Assembly (NCBI GenBank): GCA_963792175.1
Contig: CAWBVG010000051.1
Coordinates: forward strand, 1 to 50,360
Source of the DNA: CAWBVG01 sp963792175
Lineage (GTDB): Bacteria; Acidobacteriota; Vicinamibacteria; Vicinamibacterales; CAVVIG01
Reading direction: 5' to 3'
Length of the DNA stretch: 50,360 nucleotides
In this document: piece after piece, positions 31,681 through 39,722 of the stretch
How the letters are laid out: each line of letters begins with the position of its first letter
How positions within the stretch are numbered: position 1 is the stretch's first letter
Position numbers and translations under genes: made by a program
The notes under the pieces: generated by a model
The model's database searches: none
What the model was told of the DNA's origin: nothing
Seen by the model: the letters and a program-made list of their open reading frames with translations, nothing else

Positions 31681-32686
31681 AAGAGACATCGCACGTCAGC
31701 ACTCGAATCGGACCGCCACAGCGGAGCGGCGCAGCCGGAGGGTAGAGCCTGTCGGACCGTCTCGAACACCGCGGCGTTGTAGCGGCCTCTTGCGGCGGTG
31801 TTGGCAACTGCCAGTCTTCACGCTTCGTCGTCGCTTGTGGATTCACGAGAAGTCTGGTTTCGACGATGACGCGAACGGCGTGGATAGAACCCTCGTCCGC
31901 AGGGCGAACGTCGATTCTGACGGTCGCCATCTCTCTCAATGGCGGCCTGAAGCGGGCGAGAACGGTGGACACCTTGTACTCGGAATAGCCGGCGACAATG
32001 TCGCGGGCGGCGATCTTTGCCGTCAACGCCAACGGCACGTCCGCGAGCGCACCTCTAAACCGCTCGAGCAGACCATCAACTGAAATCGCACGCGTTCCGA
32101 GGCGGGCAAACTCGAATTCGGGGAGCCCGCGCGATTTCGCCCGGCCCTTGTTGTACCCGGCGACGACTCTCAACCAGGTCGTACCCTGAGCGGAGACGCT
32201 TGCCAGCAGGCAATTCATCGGCGCACCGAGCGGGCGACTGCCCTCGTGCAAGACAGAGCAAGCGGCCAGCCGACGCTCGTTGGCGACGCGTTCTCGAATC
32301 CGGATAATCGCCCGACATTGCAGTTCATCGCATTCAGCGAGTGTCGCCGATTGCGCTGCCTCATCGAGTTGAGCAGCAAGTCGCAAGCCGTCTCGCACCG
32401 TCGACGCTTCGGCCCATGCATACACGGGATCGATGTCGGCAATGGTCCGCACATCGACAGCGACCGGATACGGCGCGACAAAGCGGCACGGCGCATGGAC
32501 GCTCGACGTCGCCTCGGAGCATGTCGGCCAACTGTTCGGCGTGTTGGTCGGGCGGTCGCGTCGAATGTCGGCCACCGCTGGGTTGTAAGGAAGTTCGATC
32601 GTCTCCCGCGCGAGACCAGCGCGCGACTCCGACTGCCCCGCAAATGCCAGAGCACAAGTGAACCCGACAATGTAGAGCCTAAGCAC
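31646..32686 (-). CDS. Secreted protein of unknown function
   Basis: The GTG at 32686 gives VLRLYIVGFTCALAFAGQSE, a signal peptide. The mature part (about 325 residues) has four or more Cys (APCRFVAPYP; LAECDELQCRAIIRIRERVA; LAACSVLHEG), which suggests disulfides, and a charged C-terminal half (VRIDVRPADEGSIHAVRVIV). No known domain is recognised. The 3' end may be frameshifted: after LPTPPQEAA an alternative frame reads FETVRQALPSGCAAPLW. It is the last gene of a minus-strand group with kinase-TPR, caspase-like and small membrane-protein genes, overlapping the latter by 8 bp. Base composition is lower in GC than the window average. Confidence 0.6.
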   Translation of the reverse strand: MLRLYIVGFTCALAFAGQSESRAGLARETIELPYNPAVADIRRDRPTNTPNSWPTCSEATSSVHAPCRFVAPYPVAVDVRTIADIDPVYAWAEASTVRDGLRLAAQLDEAAQSATLAECDELQCRAIIRIRERVANERRLAACSVLHEGSRPLGAPMNCLLASVSAQGTTWLRVVAGYNKGRAKSRGLPEFEFARLGTRAISVDGLLERFRGALADVPLALTAKIAARDIVAGYSEYKVSTVLARFRPPLREMATVRIDVRPADEGSIHAVRVIVETRLLVNPQATTKREDWQLPTPPQEAATTPRCSRRSDRLYPPAAPLRCGGPIRVLTCDVSSSFELPQWVWR

Positions 32687-33135
32687 GCCGTTCCTGCTCA
32701 GACGTAAAAAGATACGCAACGGCCACGTTCGTCGTGACGGCGAGCAGGCCGAGGGCGGCCGACAGGATGGTCGACAACATCTCAATCGTCATCCCGGTTC
32801 CGGGTACGTGCGCTCGGCCGATTGGAGAATCCGAATGTCGAGATCGCGACGACACTGACGATCGCGAACACGATGACTGGGCCTCGCACCATGAGTCCGA
32901 TGAGCTCGCTGTTCGAGGGATACCGCGCCCGACGCGATGCGCGTGGAAACACGAAGTAGGATGCGCTGCCCAGATACCCGAGGAACACCGGCAAAATGAG
33001 TTGAATGAGGCTGCGCGTCTGCTCAAAACTCAGCGGGAAACCGGTAAGGGGGGCGATGATGAAGAACACGAACACTGCGGCGGTAATTACCAGGCTCCAC
33101 AAGATCAGCCATCGTCGAGCGGCGTCGGCGTCCAT
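32679..33135 (-). CDS. Small membrane protein with about four helices, unknown function (one frameshift)
   Basis: Start ATG 33135: MDADAARRWLILWSLVITAA. Four hydrophobic segments: WLILWSLVITAAVFVFFII, LIQLILPVFLGYLGSASYFV, MVRGPVIVFAIVSVVAISTF and, after a shift near 32805, MLSTILSAALGLLAVTTNVA. A positive loop (RASRRARYPS) separates helices 2 and 3. About 151 residues; ends FTSEQERRA. No motif recognised. It follows the caspase-like gene by 10 bp and overlaps the secreted protein gene by 8 bp, so the three form a tight unit. Membrane proteins beside caspase-like proteases can be effectors or substrates, but that is speculation here. Confidence 0.6.
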
Positions 33136-33145
33136 CTGCGTATCT

Positions 33146-33814
33146 TCAGTATCGCACTGGCTTGGCGGACGGACGTGCCAATACGATCGCAGGTCGCTGT
33201 TCGGCGTCACGCGGTAACGTCAGTCGCGGCGTTTGAGTGTTTCGCGACTGAGTCGCGAATCTCTGGAGCTCGAGTTCCGGCACGCGATCCACAGCATACT
33301 GAAACATCTCCCGCCAATCGACGGCCCCATCGCGTGGCTCACGATCCGCCAACCGTTGCTCCAGTCCCTCGACAACCGTCACGTAAGTGAGGATGCCATG
33401 ACCGAATTGGCCATATTCGCGCGCCTGCTGGAACGTCTGGCTCGAGGTCAGAAAGAAGACGCCCTTGTCGTAGGCGAGCCGCTGCAAACCGTGCTGGTTC
33501 AGCGGTCCCAGCCTCGGGTCGTCCACGTTCAGCGCGCCTCCCGAACTGCACGCATCAACGATAACGCCGATGCTTTCCGCATCAATGCGCTCGAGCCCTT
33601 GCTCGAGATCGGCATCCGAGAAGTCCAAACCGTCGCTGCCGTTGGTATTGTACGGAAGGAAGTAAAAATGACCTTGCCGCGTCCGTCCGTGTCCTGAGAA
33701 GAACAGCAACACCGCGTCCTCAGGCTTCGCAGCATCGAGCGCTGCGAGAGTACCCGCCAATCGGCGCGGCAGCGACGCCTTCGACCCACCGGCCAAAACC
33801 CCCAACGCGGCCAT
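33146..33814 (-). CDS. Caspase-like cysteine protease (peptidase C14), N-terminal part missing
   Basis: In frame from ATG 33814 to 33146 (222 residues). The catalytic dyad is intact: LLFFSGHGRTRQGHFYFLP (His42) and SIGVIVDACSSGGALN (Cys89), as in metacaspase/orthocaspase p20 subunits; FFLTSSQTFQQAREYGQFGH continues the fold. The frame extends upstream of the ATG as NDSATRENI, which aligns with caspase domains, but is stopped by TAA after about 10 codons, so the first about 70-80 residues of a normal p20 (beta1 to alpha1) are absent where the kinase-TPR coding sequence abuts. Either a deletion/fusion or a collapsed assembly removed it. The C-terminal about 80 residues are not a recognised effector or binding domain. 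Confidence 0.8.
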   Translation of the reverse strand: MAALGVLAGGSKASLPRRLAGTLAALDAAKPEDAVLLFFSGHGRTRQGHFYFLPYNTNGSDGLDFSDADLEQGLERIDAESIGVIVDACSSGGALNVDDPRLGPLNQHGLQRLAYDKGVFFLTSSQTFQQAREYGQFGHGILTYVTVVEGLEQRLADREPRDGAVDWREMFQYAVDRVPELELQRFATQSRNTQTPRLTLPRDAEQRPAIVLARPSAKPVRY

Positions 33815-33837
33815 GATGTTCTCGCGAGTCGCCGAAT

Positions 33838-35788
33838 CGTTCGTCGAAACTTAGCCGGGCGATGCGCTTGCGCGCCTCGGCGTAGTGGGGTGACGAGGGG
33901 AGCACGCGAGCGTATGCGGTCCTGCGCTCGCGCGCCGTCCTTGAGGCGCTTCTCGTAGATCTCGCCGGCCGCGAACCACGCATCGAACCGATCCTCGGTA
34001 TCCCGCGTCCCGAGCTCCTGGAACGTGGCGGCGGCGACGTCGAACCGCTTCGAGTCCGCGTAGATGCGCGCCAGCTTGTTCAGGGCGGCGGCCGCGGCCT
34101 CGCTCGACGCATAGCGCTCGACGACGGCGCGGTAGGTGAGCGCGGCCGTCGGGACCGATCCGCCGAAGACTTCGTCACGCTGGTACGTGCCCTGCCGTGC
34201 TTCGAGGTCTCCGCGCATCACGAGAGCCCGTGGCGCCCACGGACTGCCAGGATACTTCTCGACGACCTCGGACAACGTCTTGCGCGCATCCGGCTCCTTG
34301 TCGCGCCGTTTCGATTTCAGCGTCGCTTCCGCGAGCCGCACGAGCGCTTCGGCGGCGCGGGAGTCCTCCGGAAAGCGATGCGCGATCTCGATGTAGGTGC
34401 TCATCGCGTTCGGCGTGTCGCCACGCGTGTCGTGAATCGACGCGGTCAGGAACGAGGCCTCGATCGCCTTCTGGCGGTCGCCGCCCTCAGCGACCTTCCG
34501 GAGGCTCTCGATCGCCTGGTCGTACAGCTTCAGATCGATCTGTTGACGGGCGATGAGGAATTGATCCGGTCCCGCGGGAATCGGCGCATCGGCAGCGGCC
34601 GTTTCGACGCGCGGCGGGATCACGGCCGGTGCCGGGCGGGCGGGCGGTGGCTCCGGTCGTCGCGGGCGGCGCGACGCTCGCTCGAGCGACGACGACCGGT
34701 AGCGCAGGCGTGGCGTTTTCCCTTGCCGGTTCTTTCGGCGCCGCCTTTTCCGTGCGCAACTGCACGTCCGCCTCGCGTGCCGGCTCCGTCAGCCCTTCAA
34801 CCGATGCGGCCGAGACGGTCCGTCCCCTCACGGCGGCGAGAGCCCACCAGGCGCCGCCGGCGACGGCCACGACACCAAGCGCGGCCGCGGCACCCAGCCA
34901 GATCGAGGCACGCAGGGACGGCAGCGCGGATGAACGACCCGCGCTCTGCGCGCCACTCGCGGCCGCTCGATCGAGATCGCGCTTCAGCCGCTGCAGGTCG
35001 GCCCTGACGTCCGATGCGGTCTGAGAGCGAAGCATCGGGTTCTTTTCGAGCGCCTTCGTGATGATGCGCTCGAGCTCCACCGGCACGTCCGGGTTGAGCG
35101 TCCGCGGCGCGATCGGCAGCTGATTCACGATGGCCGCGAGCACGTCCGCCGCCGTGGCGCCGGCGAACGGCCGTTTTCCCGTGGCCATCTCGTAGAGGAC
35201 GATGCCGAGCGAGAACAGGTCGGTGCGGTGGTCGAGCTCTTCGACGCGCGCCTGCTCGGGCGACATGTACGGAATCGTGCCGCCGGTCGAGAACAGCGAA
35301 CGGGCGGTCGTCGGATCGACCCGCCGCGGGAGCATGACGGCGACGCCGAAGTCGAGCAGCTTGATGCGTCCCGACCGCGTGACGAAGATGTTGGCCGGCT
35401 TCACATCGCGGTGGACGATGCCTTCGGTGTGCGCCGCGTCGAGCGCGTCCGCGATCTGCGTGCCCAGATCGATGACGTCCGCGGTCTTCAGCGCGCGGCC
35501 GCCGATCGTGCTCGACAGGACCTGGCCGTCGAGCATTTCCATCGCCAGGAACGGACGCCCCTGGTGCTCGCCAATCTCGTAGATCGTGCAGATGTTGGGG
35601 TGATTGAGGCTGGAGATCGTGCGCGCCTCGTGCTGGAAGCGCGCGATGCTGCCGGCGCCTTCGGCGGTGAAGAACTTGATGACGACCTCGCGCCCGAGCG
35701 CCAGGTCTTCGGCGCGATAGACGACCGCGCTACCGCCCTCGCCGAGTTTTTCGCCGACGCGGTAGTGGGTTACGGTCTGTCCAGTCAT
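33838..35788 (-). CDS. Membrane Ser/Thr protein kinase with periplasmic TPR region (frameshifted, 3' end abuts caspase gene)
   Basis: The ATG at 35788 gives MTGQTVTHYRVGEKLGEGGS. Kinase domain residues 9-270: Lys38 in VVIKFF, HRDVKPAN (126-133), DFG (146-148), TGGTIPYMSPEQ. One helix (about 295-320) is followed by a linker and, after a shift near 34640, TPRs: LIARQQIDLKLYDQAIESLR, NAMSTYIEIAHRFPEDSRAA, AALNKLARIYADSKRFDVAA. After a shift near 33920 it ends with AYARVLPSSPHYAEARKRIA around 33,840. That frame has no stop until 33720, inside the caspase gene; the homologous part is taken to end at 33838. The single-pass kinase with outside TPRs probably binds a periplasmic partner. The adjacent caspase suggests kinase-controlled proteolysis. 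Confidence 0.85.
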
Positions 35789-36049
35789 ACACCAGCCCAC
35801 GCGTCCGATGCTGCAGTGTCATTATCGGTGAGCATCGGCGATCGTTGGTGTCCGGTTCTGCACGGCACGACACACCGACGTGCACCGCATCGATCGCTGT
35901 GTATCGGCACCGTAGCCGAATCGCGACAACGCACTCTTGCACGCATACGATGTTGGTCGTGAAACGACGAAATCGTCACCGGACGCGTGCGCGATCGCAG
36001 GACAGCCGAACAATACTCGCGGGCACGACGCTTGCGCCGCGTCGCGACG

Positions 36050-37178
36050 ATGGTTCTGCGCCGGGTCGCGATCGCGATCGTCTTGATCTCGTGGTTCTCA
36101 ACCTCGGTCAGCGCGCAGCCCGCGCCGTCAGAAGCGCTGGACAGGGGATTTCAGGCGCTGCAAAGCGGAGACGCGGCGAGCGCGGCTTCGATTTTTCGCG
36201 AGGCGCTGACCCGTCATCCCGCCGATCCGCAGCTGCTGTTCGGGGCCGGAGTGGCCGCGGGCATTCAGGGGCTGGACAAGGACGCCATTGCCTTCCTGAA
36301 GCAGGCGCTGCAGATCGAGCCGCAGCTGGTACAGGCCGCGGTGTTTCTCGGCGAGCTCTTGTACCGTCAGGGCGACCTCGAGCTGGCGATCAAAACCTAC
36401 GAGCGCGCGCTGCCCGGCGCACCGCCGTCGGTCGCGGTGGGCATGCGCGGCCGCCTGACAGCCTGGCGCGACGAGGCCTCGCTCCCGCAGAACCGCGACG
36501 CGTTCAAGGACGATCGCTTCACGATCAGCTTCGACGGTCCGGTGCAGCAGAAGCTCGCCGCTCGCGCCGCCAGCGTGCTGAGCGCGGCGTTCTGGCGCAT
36601 CGGCAAGGCGCTCGGCGCCTATCCGTCCGCGCCGATCAACGTCATCCTCTATTCCGAGCGGCAGTTCCACGACATCACGGGCGCGCCCGAATGGTCGGCG
36701 GGCGGTTTCGATGGCCAGATTCGCCTGCCGGTCCGCGGCGCCACGCAGAACCTCGCGGAGTTCGACCGCGTCCTGACCCACGAGCTGACCCACGCGATGC
36801 TCAAAAGCGTCGCTCCGCGCAACCTGCCCGCGTGGTTGAACGAAGGGCTCGCGATGTACTTCGAAGGACACGACGGAACGCTCTCGGAGCGGCGTCTGGC
36901 CGCGGCCAGGCTGTTCGTGCCACTGGCGGTTCTGCAAACGAGTTTCGCGAGGCTGAACTCGGCGCAAGCGGTCGATTGCCTACGAGGAAAGCGCCTTTGC
37001 GACGCGGGCGCTCGTCGACCGGATCGGGCCGGCGGGTGTCGGCCAGCTCCTGCAGGACCTCAGTGCCGGCCAGACGATGGATCAGGCCATCGAGCGGTTC
37101 GGCATCACGTTCGCCGCGTTCGAGTCGGACCTCGAGCGGCGCGTCGGCGCGAAGAGCCGGGCGGCCGCCGTCCGCTGA
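36050..37178 (+). CDS. Exported TPR protein with HExxH zinc-peptidase domain (peptidase MA-like)
   Basis: ATG 36050: MVLRRVAIAIVLISWFSTSV, a signal peptide cleaved after VSAQ. Residues about 25-140 are TPR-like (ALDRGFQALQSGDAASAASI; LFGAGVAAGIQGLDKDAIAF; AVFLGELLYRQGDLELAIKT). The second half is a gluzincin of the peptidase MA/DUF1570 type with VLTHELTHAMLKSVAPRNLP (HExxH about residue 244) and AWLNEGLAMYFEG (third ligand Glu). One shift near 36970; the corrected end reads ALVDRIGPAGVGQLLQDLSA and finishes KSRAAAVR with TGA 37178. About 375 residues. It is divergent from the kinase-TPR gene with a 261-bp gap in between that I could not resolve into promoter elements. Confidence 0.8.
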
Positions 37179-37326
37179 GGCCGGTCCGTCGCTAGCGCGA
37201 ATCAGCCGCTCAACGCCCCTCCGCCCTCTTCTAACTGGACCTCTGCGCCGCCGGTTGTGCCGGCCCGCGCTTCACGTCTACGATAGCGCCGCTCGGTCGG
37301 CGTGCGTTCAAACAGGGAAGAGCCAG

Positions 37327-39012
37327 ATGCAGCCACAGTCCGAAGCGTTTGACGCGATCGTCGTCGGCTCCGGCATCTCGGGCGGGTGGGCGGCCAAGGA
37401 GCTCACCGAGCGCGGTCTCCGCGTGCTCATGCTCGAACGTGGCAAGGACGTCGAACACGTCAAGGACTACGTCAACGCGCGCAAGGCCCCGTGGGAATAC
37501 CCGCATCGCGGCGGCCGCACCCACGCGATGGAAGAAGCGTACCCGGTCCTCAAGCGCGACTACCCCCTCAACGAAAAGAACCTCGACTGGTGGGTGAACG
37601 AGAAGGACTCGCCCTATACCGAGGTCAAGCGCTTTGATTGGTACCGCGGGTATCACGTGGGTGGCCGCTCGCTCACATGGGGGCGGCAAAGTTACCGGCT
37701 GAGCGACCTTGATTTCGAGGCGAACGCGAAAGACGGGATCGCGATCGACTGGCCGATCCGCTACGCCGACCTCGCGCCTTGGTACGATCACGTCGAGCGC
37801 TTTATTGGCGTCGCCGGATCGGCCGAAGGGTTGCCGCAGCTGCCCGACGGGCAATTTCAACCGGCGATGCCGCTCAACGGCGCGGAAGAGCTGATCGCCG
37901 GGCGCCTGGCGAAACAGTTCGGCGGACGCCGCCGAATCATTCCTGGCCGCGCGGCCAACCTGACGCGGCCGCTGCCGGGCCGCGGCCGCTGCCAGTATCG
38001 CAACGCCTGCTCGCTCGGCTGCCCGTACGGCGCCTACTTCAGCACGCAGTCATCGACGCTGCCGGCCGCGGCCGCCACGGGTCGATTGACGCTCAAGACG
38101 TTCCAGATCGTGACCGACGTGGTGTACGACGCCGGCCGCAAGCGCGCCACCGGCGTGCGCGCGATCGACGCGGCGACGGGTGCCTCGACGGTGTACTCGG
38201 CGAAGGTCGTGTTCGTCTGCGCCTCGACCATCAACAGCGCGTGGCTCCTGATGCGCTCGGCCCGCGACGTGTGGCCTGGCGGGCTCGGCAGCAGTTCCGG
38301 CGAATTGGGCCACAACCTGATGGACCACCACTTCCGTCTCGGCGCCAACGGCGCGATCGACGAGTTGGGCGATCGCAGCGTGTACGGTCAGCGGCCGACG
38401 GGTTTCTACATTCCGCGCTTCCGCAACTTCTTCGGCGACAAGCGCGCGTACCTGCGCGGCTTCGGCTACCAGGGCAGCGCCAGCCGGCAGGGGTGGCAGC
38501 GCGCCGTCGCGGAGCTCGGTGTCGGCGGCGCATTCAAGGACGAGATGGCGACGCCGGGGCCGTGGCAGATCGGCGCCACCGCGTTCGGCGAAATGCTGCC
38601 GAACCACGCGAACAAGATCACGATCGACGAGACGAAGAAGGACAAATGGGGTCTGCCCGTGGTCGCGATCGACTGCGCCACCGGTGAAAACGAGCGCCTG
38701 ATGCGGGCCGACATGATGAACGACATGGCCGAGATGCTCGAGGCGACCGGCGTCAAGAACGTGCGCGTCTACGACAACACCTCGTTCCCGGGCATGGGCA
38801 TCCACGAAATGGGCACGGCGCGAATGGGCCGCGACCCGAAGACATCGGTGCTGAACGCGCACAGCCAGGTATGGGACTGCACGAACGTCTTCGTCACCGA
38901 TGGGTCGGGCATGGTGTCGTCGGGATGCCAGAACCCTTCGCTCACCTACATGGCGCTCACCGCCCGCGCGGCGGCGTTCGCCGTCGACGAGCTCAAGCGC
39001 GGCAACCTGTGA
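37327..39012 (+). CDS. GMC-family FAD-dependent oxidoreductase (gluconate/sorbosone-type dehydrogenase large subunit)
   Basis: Intact, 561 residues. Rossmann FAD site AIVVGSGISGGWAAKELTER (GSGISG at 14-19). The HVGGRSLTWGRQSYRLSDLD segment is the GMC signature near the isoalloxazine; CQYRNACSLGCPYGAYF is a Cys-rich segment shared by gluconate 2-dehydrogenase-like members. Near the C-terminus are GIHEMGTARMG (catalytic His region) and VFVTDGSGMVSSGCQNPSLT (second GMC motif). Such enzymes oxidise a sugar or alcohol and pass electrons through a small subunit to a cytochrome c, both encoded directly downstream, so the three make a plausible periplasmic dehydrogenase complex. No signal peptide is visible; export with the Tat-type small subunit by hitch-hiking is known in this family. 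Confidence 0.9.
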   Translation: MQPQSEAFDAIVVGSGISGGWAAKELTERGLRVLMLERGKDVEHVKDYVNARKAPWEYPHRGGRTHAMEEAYPVLKRDYPLNEKNLDWWVNEKDSPYTEVKRFDWYRGYHVGGRSLTWGRQSYRLSDLDFEANAKDGIAIDWPIRYADLAPWYDHVERFIGVAGSAEGLPQLPDGQFQPAMPLNGAEELIAGRLAKQFGGRRRIIPGRAANLTRPLPGRGRCQYRNACSLGCPYGAYFSTQSSTLPAAAATGRLTLKTFQIVTDVVYDAGRKRATGVRAIDAATGASTVYSAKVVFVCASTINSAWLLMRSARDVWPGGLGSSSGELGHNLMDHHFRLGANGAIDELGDRSVYGQRPTGFYIPRFRNFFGDKRAYLRGFGYQGSASRQGWQRAVAELGVGGAFKDEMATPGPWQIGATAFGEMLPNHANKITIDETKKDKWGLPVVAIDCATGENERLMRADMMNDMAEMLEATGVKNVRVYDNTSFPGMGIHEMGTARMGRDPKTSVLNAHSQVWDCTNVFVTDGSGMVSSGCQNPSLTYMALTARAAAFAVDELKRGNL

Positions 39013-39026
39013 AGGAGGAGGAACCG

Positions 39027-39685
39027 ATGGACGACCGCACGACACGTCCATGTGAGCAGGCGCGAGGCCGTGCAGCGCGTCGCCGCACTTCTGGGTGGAG
39101 CGGCGCTCGTCGGCGGTGACCGGTTGTTCGCGTTCTCGTTCGAGCCGGCGGCGATCGAGCAGGCGATGGCGCAAGGCACCGGCGCCTTTACCGCGGCAGA
39201 TGTGGCGCTTGCTCGACGAGATCGCCGAGACCATCCTGCCGGAGACGTCGACGCCCGGCGCCAAGGCGGCAAAGGTCGGCGCGTTCATGGCGCTGATGGT
39301 CAGCGAGGCGTACGACGAGCGCGCGCGCCAGGTGTTTCAGCAGGGCATGCGGCAACTCGACGACGCGTGCCGCCAGGCGCACGCCGTCCCGTTCATGCAG
39401 GCGTCCGCCGCCCAGCGGCTGTCGCTCGTGGAGGCGCTCGATCGCGAGCAACATGCCGTGATGGAGGATCGCGCGCCCAAGCCGCGCGTGCGCGCGCCGG
39501 GGGCCGCGTCCGCGAGCGACGAGCCCGCGCACTACTTTCGCATGATGAAGGAGCTCACGTTGCTCGGCTACTTCACGTCGGAGATTGGCTGCACGCGGGC
39601 GATGCGCTACATCGAATCGCCCGGGCGGTTCGATCCCAACGCGCCGCATGCGCCCGGCGACAAGTCCTGGGCGTCGCACGCCTGA
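39027..39685 (+). CDS. Gluconate 2-dehydrogenase subunit 3-family protein, Tat-type signal (frameshifted)
   Basis: ATG 39027 lies after AAGGAGG and 14 bp after the GMC stop. Removing one base near 39048 gives MDDRTTRHVSRREAVQRVAA, with twin arginines and a hydrophobic stretch (LLGGAALVGGDRLFAF), a Tat signal. After a second shift near 39205 the domain reads LDEIAETILPETSTPGAKAA, the typical opening of gluconate 2-dehydrogenase subunit 3 (PF13618), and RMMKELTLLGYFTSEIGCTR, its conserved second half, ending SWASHA. About 218 residues. It chaperones export of, and forms a complex with, the GMC large subunit. The next gene follows after 37 bp. Confidence 0.88.
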
Positions 39686-39722
39686 CGCCTTGCACCTCGG
39701 ACTGCTAGGCAGGAGGACTTCT

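Noticed and set aside
31620..33850. Inverted repeats at both edges of the A/T-richer block
   Set aside because: A loose match around CGGCTA exists at both edges but is too short and imperfect to call as element ends.
35845..37326. Long upstream extension of the GMC frame
   Set aside because: The extension runs in the wrong frame through the zinc-peptidase gene; the FAD motif sits 14 residues after the ATG at 37327, the normal position.
38050..39288. 412-codon open frame on the minus strand opposite the GMC oxidoreductase
   Set aside because: Low-complexity His/Arg/Ala-rich translation with no motif; the plus strand carries an intact, motif-complete GMC enzyme.
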